Made by a program: the position numbers and the translations under genes
In this document: positions 1 through 15,400 of the stretch, in pieces
Layout: each line of letters opens with the position of its first letter
How positions within the stretch are numbered: position 1 is the stretch's first letter
Notes under the pieces: model-generated
The model's input: only the letters and a program-made list of their open reading frames with translations
Told to the model about the DNA's origin: nothing
Database searches by the model: none
From: Asterochloris sp. CNOR1
Taxonomy: Eukaryota; Chlorophyta; Trebouxiophyceae; Trebouxiales; Trebouxiaceae
Direction: 5' to 3'
Assembly: GCA_963969365.1 (NCBI GenBank)
Contig: OZ017747.1
Span: 1,240,001 to 1,304,000, forward strand
Length of the DNA stretch: 64,000 bases

Positions 1-3000
1 TGGCCAGGCGCTGATTATGTCATGTGTCTGCATGATGCAGGTCCGCCTGAGGGACCCGGCAGGTTTCATTGAGCAGCTGCCAGAGCGGGACTTCCAGCTG
101 CGCATCCTGAGCGCCTACTACACCAGCCCGGCCCTGCTGCACTTCTTCAGCGAGCAGCTGGTCTGGCCTCAAGCGCTGCAGGAATCCGCTCTGGTGCCTG
201 ATCCCTCAGCAGCTGCAGGGGCAGCCTTGGGTGGCCAGCCCGTTGAGAGGCAGCTTGTCATGCCAGAACGCTCCCCTGAGCGGGATGGAGCAGCAGCAGG
301 GAAGCCTTCCAGTGCGGGCATGGAGGGCAGTCAGCCGCAGCCTGCCTCAGCGCCAGCCAGCCACCAGACGTCTGGTGAATGTGTGCAGTTGATGGGCAAG
401 GAAGGCAACCCTGAGGTGGTTCAGCAACAGCCGGGGGCTGTGGTAGCTTCTGCCACAGCAGCTGAACTGGGCCACTCTGACATGGAGCTTGACTCCAACG
501 CTGGGACCCCGCAGCAGGGCCTGTGCTGGGCTCGGGTGTCCCTGGCAGGCCAATCCGACATGGAGCTTGACTCAAACGCTGGGACCCCGCAGCAGGGCCT
601 GCGCGTCGCTCAGGTGTCCCTCGCGGCTGCCGCCGCCGCAGCACCAGGGGCAGAGGGGCCTGCACCTGCTGCTGCTGGCAGGCCCACCCCCGTGGGCAGC
701 AGGCCTGGCAGCAACCCCTCCCTGCCAGGCACGGGCGTGCACCTGGTCATGCAAGGCCCCGCAATGGTGGCTTCCACTCCCTCCGATGCGGAGTACTGCC
801 AGGCGCTGTCCCTGCTGATCTCGGCTGCAGCACGGGGGGACCAAGCCGCGGGGAGGGAGGTCATGCAGAGGGTTCTGGCGGTGTTCAACATGTGGGGGGC
901 CAGGCTGGCCAGCCACCCCACGACCAGCGCCCCCGACGCTGGGCCCCTGCGCAGTCTCATGAAGATGGTTCAGGTGGGCACCAACACCACACAGACTGCC
1001 CTGTGACTTCTGCATGTGCCAGACCTCCCACCAACAGCGGCCCTGGTGCCAGCCTGCTATCCAGTCTCATGAACTAGCTTCTGTCAAGATTGCCCTGTGC
1101 ATGCCAGCCACCCCACCATCACAACGCTGATGCAGGTGGGCAAAGGCATCAGCATCTGAACTGCATCACTGGACTGGTAAGGAAGCCTGTTTGTTGTGCA
1201 CATGGTGGGTGGACCCAGGCACCTCCTCAGCACAAAGCCTCCTACATAACTTGTGAACGTCTGCGTGAGCGCTGCAGATGCTCATGCACAAACCTCACAT
1301 CACAGCTTTTGCCTGGGTTGGCAAGGACTGCCAGTTGTGCCCAGGGGCTGTCACACACACTGACTGCAAAGCTGCGATAGTAGAACCCTGGTTACTGCCA
1401 GACTTCTCTGCTCAGCACTCCCTGTGACAGACAGAATCCACAGAACAGGCAGGATAGGGCCCAGAAAGACATGCATGGCCTTGCAGTGTGCCCCTGCAAT
1501 GGCGCACAGAAGATGCTGACCATCATTGTGCCTGACCCTGCAGGTGTTCCCGACATCTCAGGGCCAGTGGGTGGCGCTGGCTGACGGGCTCCTGTTGAAC
1601 GATGAGCCTGAACTTGCGGAGCTGTTCAAGCGCCAACTGGGAGTGCACATGCTGAAGATACCAGGCATGGGGTGAGCCAGCTGACGCACCTGCACTCTTG
1701 TGATGCAGTGTACATGCATCCATGGCCTTGCAGCAGATTGCATGCTTTACCCAATGATCAAGCCAGCTGCTGACAACTCCAGTGCACTCCTGTGTTGCCC
1801 TGCTTTGTCTTGTTGTGTATAATCCTTGTGATGTGCTGTCTGCAAAATTGCAATGCAGGCTGGCCCTTGCTGTTTGCTGTTGGCCTTCTCGCAGAACCTG
1901 CTTGCCTTTGTGCGGGCTGGATTGGCCAGCTGCACATTTTCCGCTGCAAAATTGACAACATGCTAGACACTGAGCTGAGGTTTCCCTGCAGTATGGATGT
2001 TTCTATGCATGTCTGCCATCTGCAATGCATAGCACGCTTTTTCACTGATCCACCGCACCCAACTGACTCACCAGAGTGCAGGGTAGCATTCCCATGTGGA
2101 TGACCTCACTGAAGCCAATCCCAACACTTCCTGTCAGTCAAGCACACCTGCCATCGTGTACTCTACCTGCTAATTTGCAGGACGAGACGCTCCCACATTT
2201 GCAATATCCTGAAGGCCATGCCCCGACCAGTTCCTTGCCGTGAGCTCTGCCTGCTGCCCTGCAGGGTGGAGCACCCCCACGTGGGCGACTTCCTGAAGGC
2301 CATGCGCATCCCCAAGCTGTCCCAAAACCTGAAGCAGCGTGTGCTGCCCGTGGATGGCTACAGCGGCAGTGAGTCCCTGGACCCCCACCTGACGGACTGC
2401 CTGCTGGCGCTGCAGCGTTTCCTGGCTGCCAAGCAGCCCGTGGAGTACGGCCTGCTGGAGGCAGGGGTCCGGGAGCAGGTGCAAGCCCTCAAGTGAGCGC
2501 GGCTGTTGTGGCTCACCTGCAAATCCAGCTCCTAGCACGCGTCTTGGTCCATGACACCTCACATGTGGGGTTGAGGGAAGGCCTGCTGGAGACGGGGGTG
2601 CGGGAGCGGGGGCAGCCCTCGGGTGGCATGCCAGCCTGCATGCTGCCTGCTGCCTGCTGCCTGCCTGACTGATGCCCGGTTGCCTTGGTGGTGGAGCTGT
2701 GCTTGTGTTTCTGAGTGTGGCTCGCGGGGTCCTGTGGGCGGGATCAGGTGCCAGTGCAGAACCCCAAGTTGCCAGCACATCCCCCTGCAGCATTGGCATT
2801 GAGTTGGGGGCGGGTGGCCTTGGGGTTGTGGGAAGACCCCTTTCCAAGTTTTGTACAGCACTGTAGCATTGTCAGTTGCACATTATGGCTGCAAAGCTGG
2901 CAACCAGGGTTTCCATGAGGCACTTGTCTTGCTCTGACCTGACATGTATATGGGCTGGTGCAAATTGGTCACTGTGCAGGCCCCCCCACAGCTGTCTTTG

Positions 3001-6000
3001 GCAGCTATATCGCAGTGTGTGATTGTGGGCAGATGCGACCTCAAGCTGGCCTTGCATGCAGTGAGATGTGTAGAGTCACCCAGCACCGCCACCTGTCATC
3101 TCTGCTGCCTGCAGGTGTGTGATTGTGGGGAAGTGCGAGGTGGTGTATGACTTGTACCTCCCTGGGAACCGCCATGTACGCTCCACCCCTGTACGGCGGG
3201 GCGTCGCGCTGCAGGGCACAGATCTGTACGTGGAGGTTGACAAGATGGACAGGTGGGCCTGTTTGAGCGCTGCAGCCCTGGTGTGTCTGGCCCAGTTTGG
3301 CTGAGCACTGCAATGCCTTGCTAGCTGGCAGGCATGTTCAGCGCACGCCTTGCGGCTGCTACTGGGTGCCTGTTGGCCTTACCTTGCATGGTTGCTGCTG
3401 TTGTGCTGACAGGCACAGGTGAAGGGCCAGGACTGCTTGCTGACTGGCTTATGTGCTGACCTGCAGCTATGCCGAGATCCATCCAGAGCTCACGAGGCTG
3501 TTGACTGGCAGCACAGTGGACGAGTCGATGACAGAGTTCCTGAACGCCCTGGCGCTGACAATGGTGAGGCAGCCCTGGAGAGCAATGCTGCAGATATGTA
3601 GCACAACTCCATGCTGTGCACTATGCTCTGTGTGCAGGCTGCCCATGCAGTGCCCACTGGGCAAAGCTTGCTGAGATAGCAGCTCCATTGCGCTTGGCAT
3701 CACTTGGGGTCCTCTTGGCAACCGGCTGGGCGTTGTTGGGGCTGCAGCCCCTGTCACTGCATGCTTGCCAGCATCAGAAGCTGCTTGCCTGCCTACTCAG
3801 ACTGACAGCATCAGGTGTCCCTGTCTTCACGCCCGGCAGCAGTTGAGGCTGCTGCCTGGCGGCTGGCAGCCAATGCCGCTGCAGGTCCACTGATTCACCG
3901 TGCTCCCTCCATCGTCATGCTGCAGGTGCAGCGCCAGGACGTCGATGCGTTCCTGGACAGCCGTGGCGTAGGGGAGTTGCCCCAGGGTGTGGAGGCCTGG
4001 GCCACCCCCCATCTGGCCAAGCGCCAGGCGCAGCAGGATACGGAGTCTGGCGAGGTGCAGGACCTGGAGGCTTTTCAGACTGGTAAGCAGTATCTGCCAG
4101 CAGCCCTGCTGGAAACATGCCGCAAAAGAACAGTAACAAGGATTGCGTGCTGTAGCGATGGCGTGCAGGGCATCGCTGGTTGTAAGCAGTAGCATGCCTG
4201 AGGGTGCTGGTGCAGGCCTGACTGCATTGCTCCCTCTGTTGCCAGGAGCTGACAGCGACGAGGACACTGCCGAGCTGGAGTTGGTGCAGAAACGGGCCCT
4301 GTCCCCGGGCGGGCAGGAGGGGCGAGATGCCAAGCGCCAGAAGGTGGGCGCATCCTGCTGAACGTTTGCAAACCATTCAGACATTTCAAAGTCCGCAATG
4401 CCAGGCGCCAAAAGGTGGGCGCCTCTTTTGGTACTTTTTGAGGCTATTCCTATGCCAGAAAGGTGGGGTGGCCGTGCAGTCATACCGGCTGCCCGCCACA
4501 AGTGGCTTCTGCTTTCCCTGCCCTACAGGGTACAGCGCTTGAGCCCTTTTTGCATAGGTGGCTTGGCATGCATCGCAAGTGTTGTCCCTCCTTGGTGCAT
4601 GCTAGCATGTCTTGCCCTGTGGCCTGACTTGAACTTGGCTCTCCTTGACCCAACCTAATGATGCTTGCAGACTGCAGAAGACTTCCTGGCCACCCCTGTC
4701 GGCCGCTTGTTTGGTACCTATGCCACGCCCCCGCCAGCTTATGTTGACTATCTGGACCTGGCCACCCCTCAGAGCAGGTGGGGACGATGCTTTACAGCCC
4801 CTCAGGGGGTGAATGCTCCACATTGCATGGCATACCAGTGGCTGGTGAGGTACTGGTGGCTGCAGAACGCGTAGCACCCCTGACGCTGTACCTGGCGCTG
4901 CTTGGGTGTCCAGCATCAAGAGCTGCCTTCGCTGCAAGTGCTAGTGTGCACTTGTCAACGCCATTCCAGTGCAGTTGTGACTTCCATTGTCCCCGCTGCA
5001 TCTGGAGAAGGCATGTGCTGTCAGGTGCCACTGTTGAGGCTGCTCCCAACGGGTTTTCACAAGGCAATAAGGCCTAGTGGTCACACCTCCTAATGTCAAG
5101 CAGCTGCATGCAGCTAAGCACTCCTGAGGCTGCCGGCTCCAGCCTGACCCACATGAGTACCACTGCTGAGGTCACTGGACTCTCCGCCTCCCTGCAGGCA
5201 GCGTCCCACCCCGGGCACAGGTCGTGCCAGCCTGCGGGGCCGGGCTCGGCAGCCCAACCTGGACACAGTTGAAGAGGAAGCCCAGACTGCAGAGGAGCAG
5301 CAGCAGAAAGACTACGCACAGACCACGGCCCGGCTGGGCCTGGCGGGGCCAGATCGGCTGCCTGCGCGTGTCATCGTAGCTCCCCAGGACCGCAGGGGCA
5401 ATCGCAGGGCCCAGCAGGGCGCCCAGCAGGGCCCCAGCCGCTTAGGGCAGGGGCGCTTCTCAGGGCCTGGGCGCCTGATGGGGCCCAGCAAGACAATGAT
5501 GTCCAATGTGAGACGGCCTGGCAAACTGCTGTGCCCACATCGTGTTGCTATCTGCCTTGCTCATCTGCTGCCTCACTCTGGCTGTCAACAGCAGAGATGC
5601 GCTGCTGCTATCGCTGTTGGCCAGCCGGGCAGCTCCTGCACCTTCACTGCTTTCTTCCATGCATGCCTGGCTGCTGGTGTCATTGACTGCAATGATTGCC
5701 TTGCCTGAGCAGTGCCCTCCCTGCTTGACCCAGAACAGGCGCATGTGCCGGCGGCAAAACCTTGCCTTCAAGTGGCCCTCTGTGGGTGCACCCCGCAAGT
5801 CCCTGGATCTCAGGAGCAGCACCTTGCACCTCAGCACTATTGCGTCCGACCCTCGGTTGTCAGCTTGCTCTCAGACCCTTCACTCCTGTACGCAGGCCAA
5901 CAAGGAGCGCTATGACCGCATGTATCCCTACATCGGCCGTCCTGATGTGCTGTTTGAGATCATGTGCAAATCGCCGCCGGACTACCGCACTCCGCGGGAG

Positions 6001-7657
6001 CTTCTGGCGGTGCCCTCCTACATGCCTGGCTTGCAGACGCTCCCACCAGAGCTCTGTAGGGTGAGGCATGCCTCATGTTGCAGGGCCCAAGCATTGCTCT
6101 AAATTATGCAGTTTGGGCTTGCTGAGGGGTCTGCACTGCCCCGGCCGCCGATCCTGCTCTGCCTGGTGAGGTCATGGACACTGGCTGGCGTCCAGGCAGG
6201 GTGCAGCCACCTTCTGCCTGATGCCTGATGCCTCCTGGGCCAGCTTGGGTGGAGAAGTTGGAATGCCTGGCATCTGGGCTCTCCGGATGAGCACTGCACA
6301 GCGAGGCACCCAGCATTGCTGGGGTCCACGCACAACAGCAGCACAGACAGCGTCACAGTGGCCAGCTGCACTGTATTGGAAGCACTGTGATCAACCCTTG
6401 CGGCTCTGCATGCAAGCCCTCCTGGGGCCAATGGCTGCCTGCTGCCTTATGGCCACTAACAAACGGCAGCCTTGCTGATTTGAATAAGAACATGGGCCTG
6501 AGTAAAAATAGCAAAAAAATAGCCCTGCCCCAAGGGTAAGTCAGTCTGCCATCGCTGAGCAGAAGCAGGGCTTTGCATCGAGCAGCAGCCCAGCATGGGT
6601 GCAACCTGGTGCAACCCTCACCTTGCCAGGTTGTGGGTCTTGTTGTGAGCAGCTTCCCTGCGGGCTGCAGCCTCGCGACCGGCTGCCCCCTGGCTTGCCC
6701 GCCATGACCCCGCAGCAGCGGAACGAGCGCACTGGGAGGTGGGGCGAGGAGCTGGTGTTCCAGTACTGCCAGTGGCAGCTGGGTGCCTTCCACGCAACCG
6801 CTCGCCCTGACACCTTCAGATCCGCCCATGGCTGGCAGGTGGGTTGAGGCTTGGCTGAGGTGCAGTCTGTCACGTGTCCTGCAAAGTCGTGAGCTGTCTA
6901 TGAAAACACGTTCCAGTTATCTTGTTGGCGTCACGCAGGTTTGGGCATGCACTGATGATGTGCAATGTCTCTACAACGTCGTGGCAAGCCTCGTCACACG
7001 ACTTGTGTCGCCTGCTCTGTTGCGCCTGGAGCGCCTGGCTTGGCAGGTGTTGCCCGGGTGTCACAGTCAGCCTGCTGTCGCTTCTGGAGGCCAGCCTGTG
7101 CTGCCGCTCTGTGGGCAGCCTGTGTTGTTGATTCAAGCTGTGCTGCTCCGCAGATTGAGTGGCACAACAAGTTGACTGAGTCCTTCAAGCCCTATGACGT
7201 GATGCTACTGTGAGTGCTGTTTGTGTTGCCCATCTGGAACGTTTGCCTGCAGTGCTGAGTCATTGCCTGCAGTGCTGAGCCTGTTGCACTGTGCCTCCAG
7301 CAGAAGCACTCTGCGCCTGTGTTGCAACTGCTGAGCAGCCTCTGTTGTGGTCGAGCTACCTGTGACTAGAGGTTTTGCAGGCCTGAGCTGTGCCACTGAC
7401 CAGTCAGCCTCGCCTGCAGATCCCCTGACAATGAGTACACATACATTGAGGTCAAAGCCAGTTATGCCGCCTTCAAAGAAAACTTTGAGATGTCTCCCAG
7501 CGAGTTCACTTTCGCTAAAGAGAAGCAGAATGCCTATGTCATCTACAGGGTCAATGGCATCACTGACGTTCCCAATGACAGGCCCAGCTTGAGCAGGATT
7601 GTTAACCCTGTGAAGTTGTGGGCAACAGGACAGATCAAAGTGCGTTTATTTGTCTGA
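1..7657 (+). CDS. NO VEIN-like protein, 5'-truncated by the window
   Basis: This is the 3' part of a gene related to plant NO VEIN (NOV), a nuclear protein with an HSP90-like ATPase region (expected upstream, off the window) and a C-terminal DUF3883 domain. Exons read by phase are about 1-973, 1544-1671, 2265-2492, 3115-3252, 3477-3563, 3926-4082, 4246-4343, 4671-4777, 5198-5507, 5896-6060, 6671-6838, 7154-7209 and 7420-7657 (TGA). The exon at 1544 starts VFPTSQGQWVAL, resembling NOV's VFPT-WVSL segment. The last three exons carry the DUF3883 pattern: TGRWGEELVFQY, then a WHNKLTESFKPYDV segment, then YIEVKAS and NPVKLWATGQIKV. The middle exons are low-complexity and Gln/Ala-rich. The joins 973/1544 to 5198 keep phase; the join 5507/5896 was not resolved. 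Family assignment rests on the C-terminal domain and is good; exact borders are inferred. Confidence 0.78.
481..636 (+). repeat. 78-bp in-frame tandem duplication in the NOV-like exon
   Basis: Two adjacent 78-bp (26-codon) copies begin at 481 and 559. Both encode MELDSNAGTPQQGL followed by a variable tail (CWARVSLAGQ versus RVAQVSLAAA). The length is a multiple of three, so the reading frame is kept. It lies in a low-complexity linker of the protein. Confidence 0.9.
2178..2304 (+). repeat. Exon-edge echo, acceptor side (offset 84 bp)
   Basis: The true exon starts at 2265 after gcag. A decayed copy of its acceptor and first ~40 bases lies exactly 84 bp upstream. It begins at the cag ending at 2180 and shares the 14-mer tcctgaaggccatg (2207-2220 versus 2291-2304), with no length change between cag and that 14-mer. 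Confidence 0.8.
2449..2625 (+). repeat. Exon-edge echo, donor side (offset 131 bp)
   Basis: The end of the exon at 2449-2492 (ggcctgctggag followed by a gggagcaggtgcaagccctc-like stretch) recurs in the following intron at 2580-2625, at roughly 80% identity and with one short indel. Confidence 0.8.
3011..3139 (+). repeat. Exon-edge echo, acceptor side (offset 100 bp)
   Basis: The exon starting at 3115 has a copy of its acceptor and first bases exactly 100 bp upstream. The shared core tgtgtgattgtggg is at 3016-3029 and 3116-3129, preceded by gcag in both places and followed by similar atgcga/agtgcga bases. Confidence 0.8.
4327..4430 (+). repeat. Exon-edge echo, donor side (offset 71 bp)
   Basis: The exon end and donor around 4327-4357 (atgccaagcgccagaaggtg and onward) recur at 4398-4428 with only a few mismatches, including the ggtgggcgc donor context. 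A shorter third trace (tatgccagaaaggtgggg) follows at about 4451. Confidence 0.85.
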
Positions 7658-8352
7658 CACCTGCCCTGCGGATATCTGCAGGCAGCATCTCTGCTTTCAT
7701 TTAAACCCACCTTTCATTAATTCAAAGGGTCCAACCCTCTGACACATGAGAGCAAACAGCAGAAGGTGGTGCCTGCATGCAACAGGAATCAAAGGCTTTG
7801 ACATGGAGCTGGAAGGTGTGTGCAGGGAGAGATCCTCGGCACGTTGAGCGTCAGAACCTTGCCATGGGCGTGTCTGGCCTTAGCACAACCCATGGAGAAA
7901 GGCAGCTTGGAAGCAGCAATCAGCTCACAAATGCCCTTGCTGCAGTCTTCATTGCCATGATGTCCAGGGACACAGAGGGCTCTGGGTGCTTTTCTCCATT
8001 GCAGGACCGCTGGCCGCCTCCAGTGTTGTTGTGATGCTCCAGCTGCTGCCCTCCGTGCATGTCCCATCAAGCACTGCCTGAACGCCACCATACTCCCTGC
8101 ATTTAAGCCAGGTTTCCTCTGGCTGCAGGACTAGCGCAGAGCATGCAGTGATGACTGCCTCAGGCCTGTGTCGCTCAAGCAGGACGGAAGGGAGGGTGGT
8201 GGCTCAAGGCCAGCTGCTCTCATATACATCTTGAGGTCCTGCTACGAGGCCTTGCATGACTGGCTGCCAGACCTGCTGGCTCTGCCAGCTTCAAAGACAT
8301 CTAATTCGGAGCACTGGTAGATGTAAAAAGGAACGGAAAATGTAGGTCATAA
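7658..8352. other. Interval between the NOV-like and HPPK-DHPS genes
   Basis: About 700 bp with no coding stretch I can support. It should hold the 3' UTR of the NOV-like gene and the promoter or 5' UTR of the folate gene. The only possible poly(A) signal noticed is a UGUAA motif at 8322-8326, which lies very close to the next gene, so its use is uncertain. Confidence 0.5.
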
Positions 8353-12404
<4,052 letters not shown>

Positions 12405-12445
12405 GGCAGGCCATAAGCGTGGACACATGCATTTCTGAAGTTAGT

Positions 12446-15400
12446 TCATGTTGTGGTCAACGGCTGCTTGAATGTCTGCTGAAAGCGATGCAAGCGGCTG
12501 TAAGCATCCCCAAATGATCTGCTGAATGTCAGAGAGGGCTGCATCCAGCCAGGCAGCTTCGTGACAGGCCCGCTGGGCCCGCCCCGTTCCCACCTGCAGT
12601 CCGCCAGGATCACTGCAGCCCAGTCCTGGGAGTGCCGGATGACCCTGCCAATGCACTGGTTCACTGCCCTCATGCACAGGTCCTCATAAAACTGCTTCCC
12701 TGTGGACAGCGCAGCTCCGTGCACCGCGCTTGGGCGGACCGCAGCGCCCAGGCCCCCAGCAGGCTTCTGGTGGCTCTGCGTCGCTGTGAGGTGTGTGCTT
12801 GCCTGCACCTGGCCTGGGGCAGCAGCCGGAGTGGGGTCCCCAGCCGACATCTGTCGCCTCTGCGCTGCAGCGTGCTGGGCGTCCATGAACATCATGCGCT
12901 CCCGCAGCTCAGGGTCCTGGGGGTTGGGGTAGGGCATGCCAACCATGACCACACACCTGCACTGCAGCAAAAGGCTGGTCAGGCCAAAGCCTCACAGACA
13001 CCTCCAACCTGCATCACCCTGGCTGAGGCAGGCTCAGCACCCTGCACCTGCAGCCATCCAGAGCAACCCCACACATTTTGTGCTGCTGCAAAGCCAAGCT
13101 ACAGCTCGACAGGAGGCTGGCTAGTGGAGCCATGCACCTGTTCCTTGTCTGGAGCGGGGACACCTGCGCGTATGGTGTGCCATCCTGCGCACCTGCCCAG
13201 ACCATTGCCAAAGTTGATTCCCTCAGCCATCTTCCCGCCGACCACGCAAAGCATGAGGGCGCCGCCTGGCCCCGCACTGCCGCCACCTGCAATGCACTTG
13301 CTGTAGGCCTGCAGCGTGGCCTCCACCTCTGTGGCTGAGCGTGGCTCCCGAAACACTTGCTTCTTGGCCGCCAGCGCCTGCCAGATGCCTGTGCCCTGCC
13401 AGTGCTTGCACAGCGCCTCGCAGTACTGGAAGGAGGGCAGGAAGGCAACGACGCCCTGCACCAGACAAAGACAGCTCTTGCTCAGACATTTAGCACAGCA
13501 TGCTGCATGCTCGCGCCTGGGGTGGTACAGCACCTGCCATGGATGGCAGGGAAGGACATGGAGCTCCAGCACAGCTTGCAGAGGCCTACTCCTGATGGGG
13601 GCCGTCTCCGCTGCGGATTGAGGGCCCTTCCCATACTTTGCAGGGCGTAGCGAGGCCACCTTGCCTTATGCCTTGCTCAAGGCAGGTGCAGGAAGGCTTG
13701 GGACCTGGGATTGGGGGACAGGCTGCTGCGCAGCTGACAACTGACAATGATCAATCACATGCACGTCTGCATGCTCACAATGATGCCTGCAGGAATGCAG
13801 CGCAGGGGCCTGCTTCTTGTCGCATGTATCAAGCTCTCTAGATGTGCGAACCACAACATGTGCAGACCGGCCAGGTCCAGGCAGTCTCCGAACAGCAGAG
13901 GATCTCCAGGGGCTGCTCCCCTGAGTGGTGCAACATGCTAGCGCATCTGGTTTGACCTTGGGCCTTTGTGTGCAGCAGGGAAGCAGGTCGGGCCCAGACC
14001 CTGTTACAAGCGTCAGGATCAGCAAGCCCCCCGCAGGCGCGCACCTGAGGCGTGCAGGTGCACACATTGACCAGCAGGCGCCCGACCTCCACCATCGCCT
14101 GCGGGCGGCGCTGCTGCTGGAAGCGCAGATCCAGGGCGGCGCCTGAGGGGCCCTGCGACCACGGGGAGTCTGTCTGAGGTCCGCTGTCAGACTTGATGGG
14201 TGTGCAAGCGCGCGATTCGGGGCAGCGCCTGACGCACTGTGCAGCCTAGGCAGGGAGGCGTGTGTACGCAGCCCCACAGGCATTGGCCGCACTGGGAGGC
14301 ACCAAATGTCAGGCAGCAGCTCTAGGGCTCCCCTCTCCTTACAGACCGAGTGATATGCCCTCTGCACTTTGTGTCTGCTGGGCTCATAGCTGGTGCAAGA
14401 AGGCAACTCCATGTGCAGCAATGTTGACATGAGGCACGCAAGCGGGCCTGTGCTCCTGCGTGCTGCCCCACCTGCCCAACCACCAGTGCAAGCAGGCGCT
14501 CCTTCCCCACCACATGCCCGCAGCTGAAGTGGCTCAGCCTGTCAGGGGCGAGGCCGGGGAACAGCTGCTGGCTCAAGCTGGCAATGGGCGAGAGGGTGCC
14601 AGATGCCAGCACGACAGCATGGGCCTCTGCAAGCACCTGCAGCATGTGGGCTGCCACTCTGCCGTGCCTGATTCTGTGATACAGATTGAAAGCACAACAG
14701 GCCACAAGCCCATGCATAAACGTGCTGTGTATAATGAGACATTCCATGGCCACTTCAGTGTAGAGCAGGGCAGACTAGCACAAAGCAGAATATTTGAGGT
14801 CTTGTCCAGAAGCGGCTTGTAGGGCACGGCAGGCAGCAGCAGCACTTGGGTGACCGCTGTCTTGACGCCTGTGTTGTGCGGTCAAACATGCCCAAGGGAT
14901 TGCTTGCCTTGGCAAAGTGCGTGGCCGCATTGAGCAGCACAAACTTGGCGCTGCCCTCAGCAGGGCTGCAGATGATGCGTCCATCTGCGTCAGTGTTGGT
15001 CAGGCACCCCATGAAGGATGCCACTGCATGCAGAGCCGCCGTCCTGCTCCCTGCACAGCCACCACAGAGCTAGTCTTGCGCTACTCAACTGGAAGTGCTG
15101 GTCAGCAGCCATCATGGCAGCCACCATGTGCAGGACTGCCATCCTGCTGCCTGCAATTACCATAGATGCGGTCGTGTTCAGCATGCTATGTGCTGCGCAA
15201 GCTGCAGCTGCAGCATGATTCTTGGTCGTGCATTCACTGCCTCCGCACACTGCTGCCAGCCTGCTATTCAAAAGCCAATCGCTTTACAGCGTGGCTGTTG
15301 CATGTTCTGCCTGCTTGCCTTGACTGTCTGGACTGGACGGGCCGACGGCGCTGGCATCTGCCGGCTGCTGGGAGTGGGCATTGCCATAGGACGAGATTTT

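Noticed and set aside
258-1015. Several minus-strand frames opposite the NOV-like exon
   Set aside because: Shadow frames of a GC-rich, low-complexity exon; the plus frame continues in phase to exons with family motifs.
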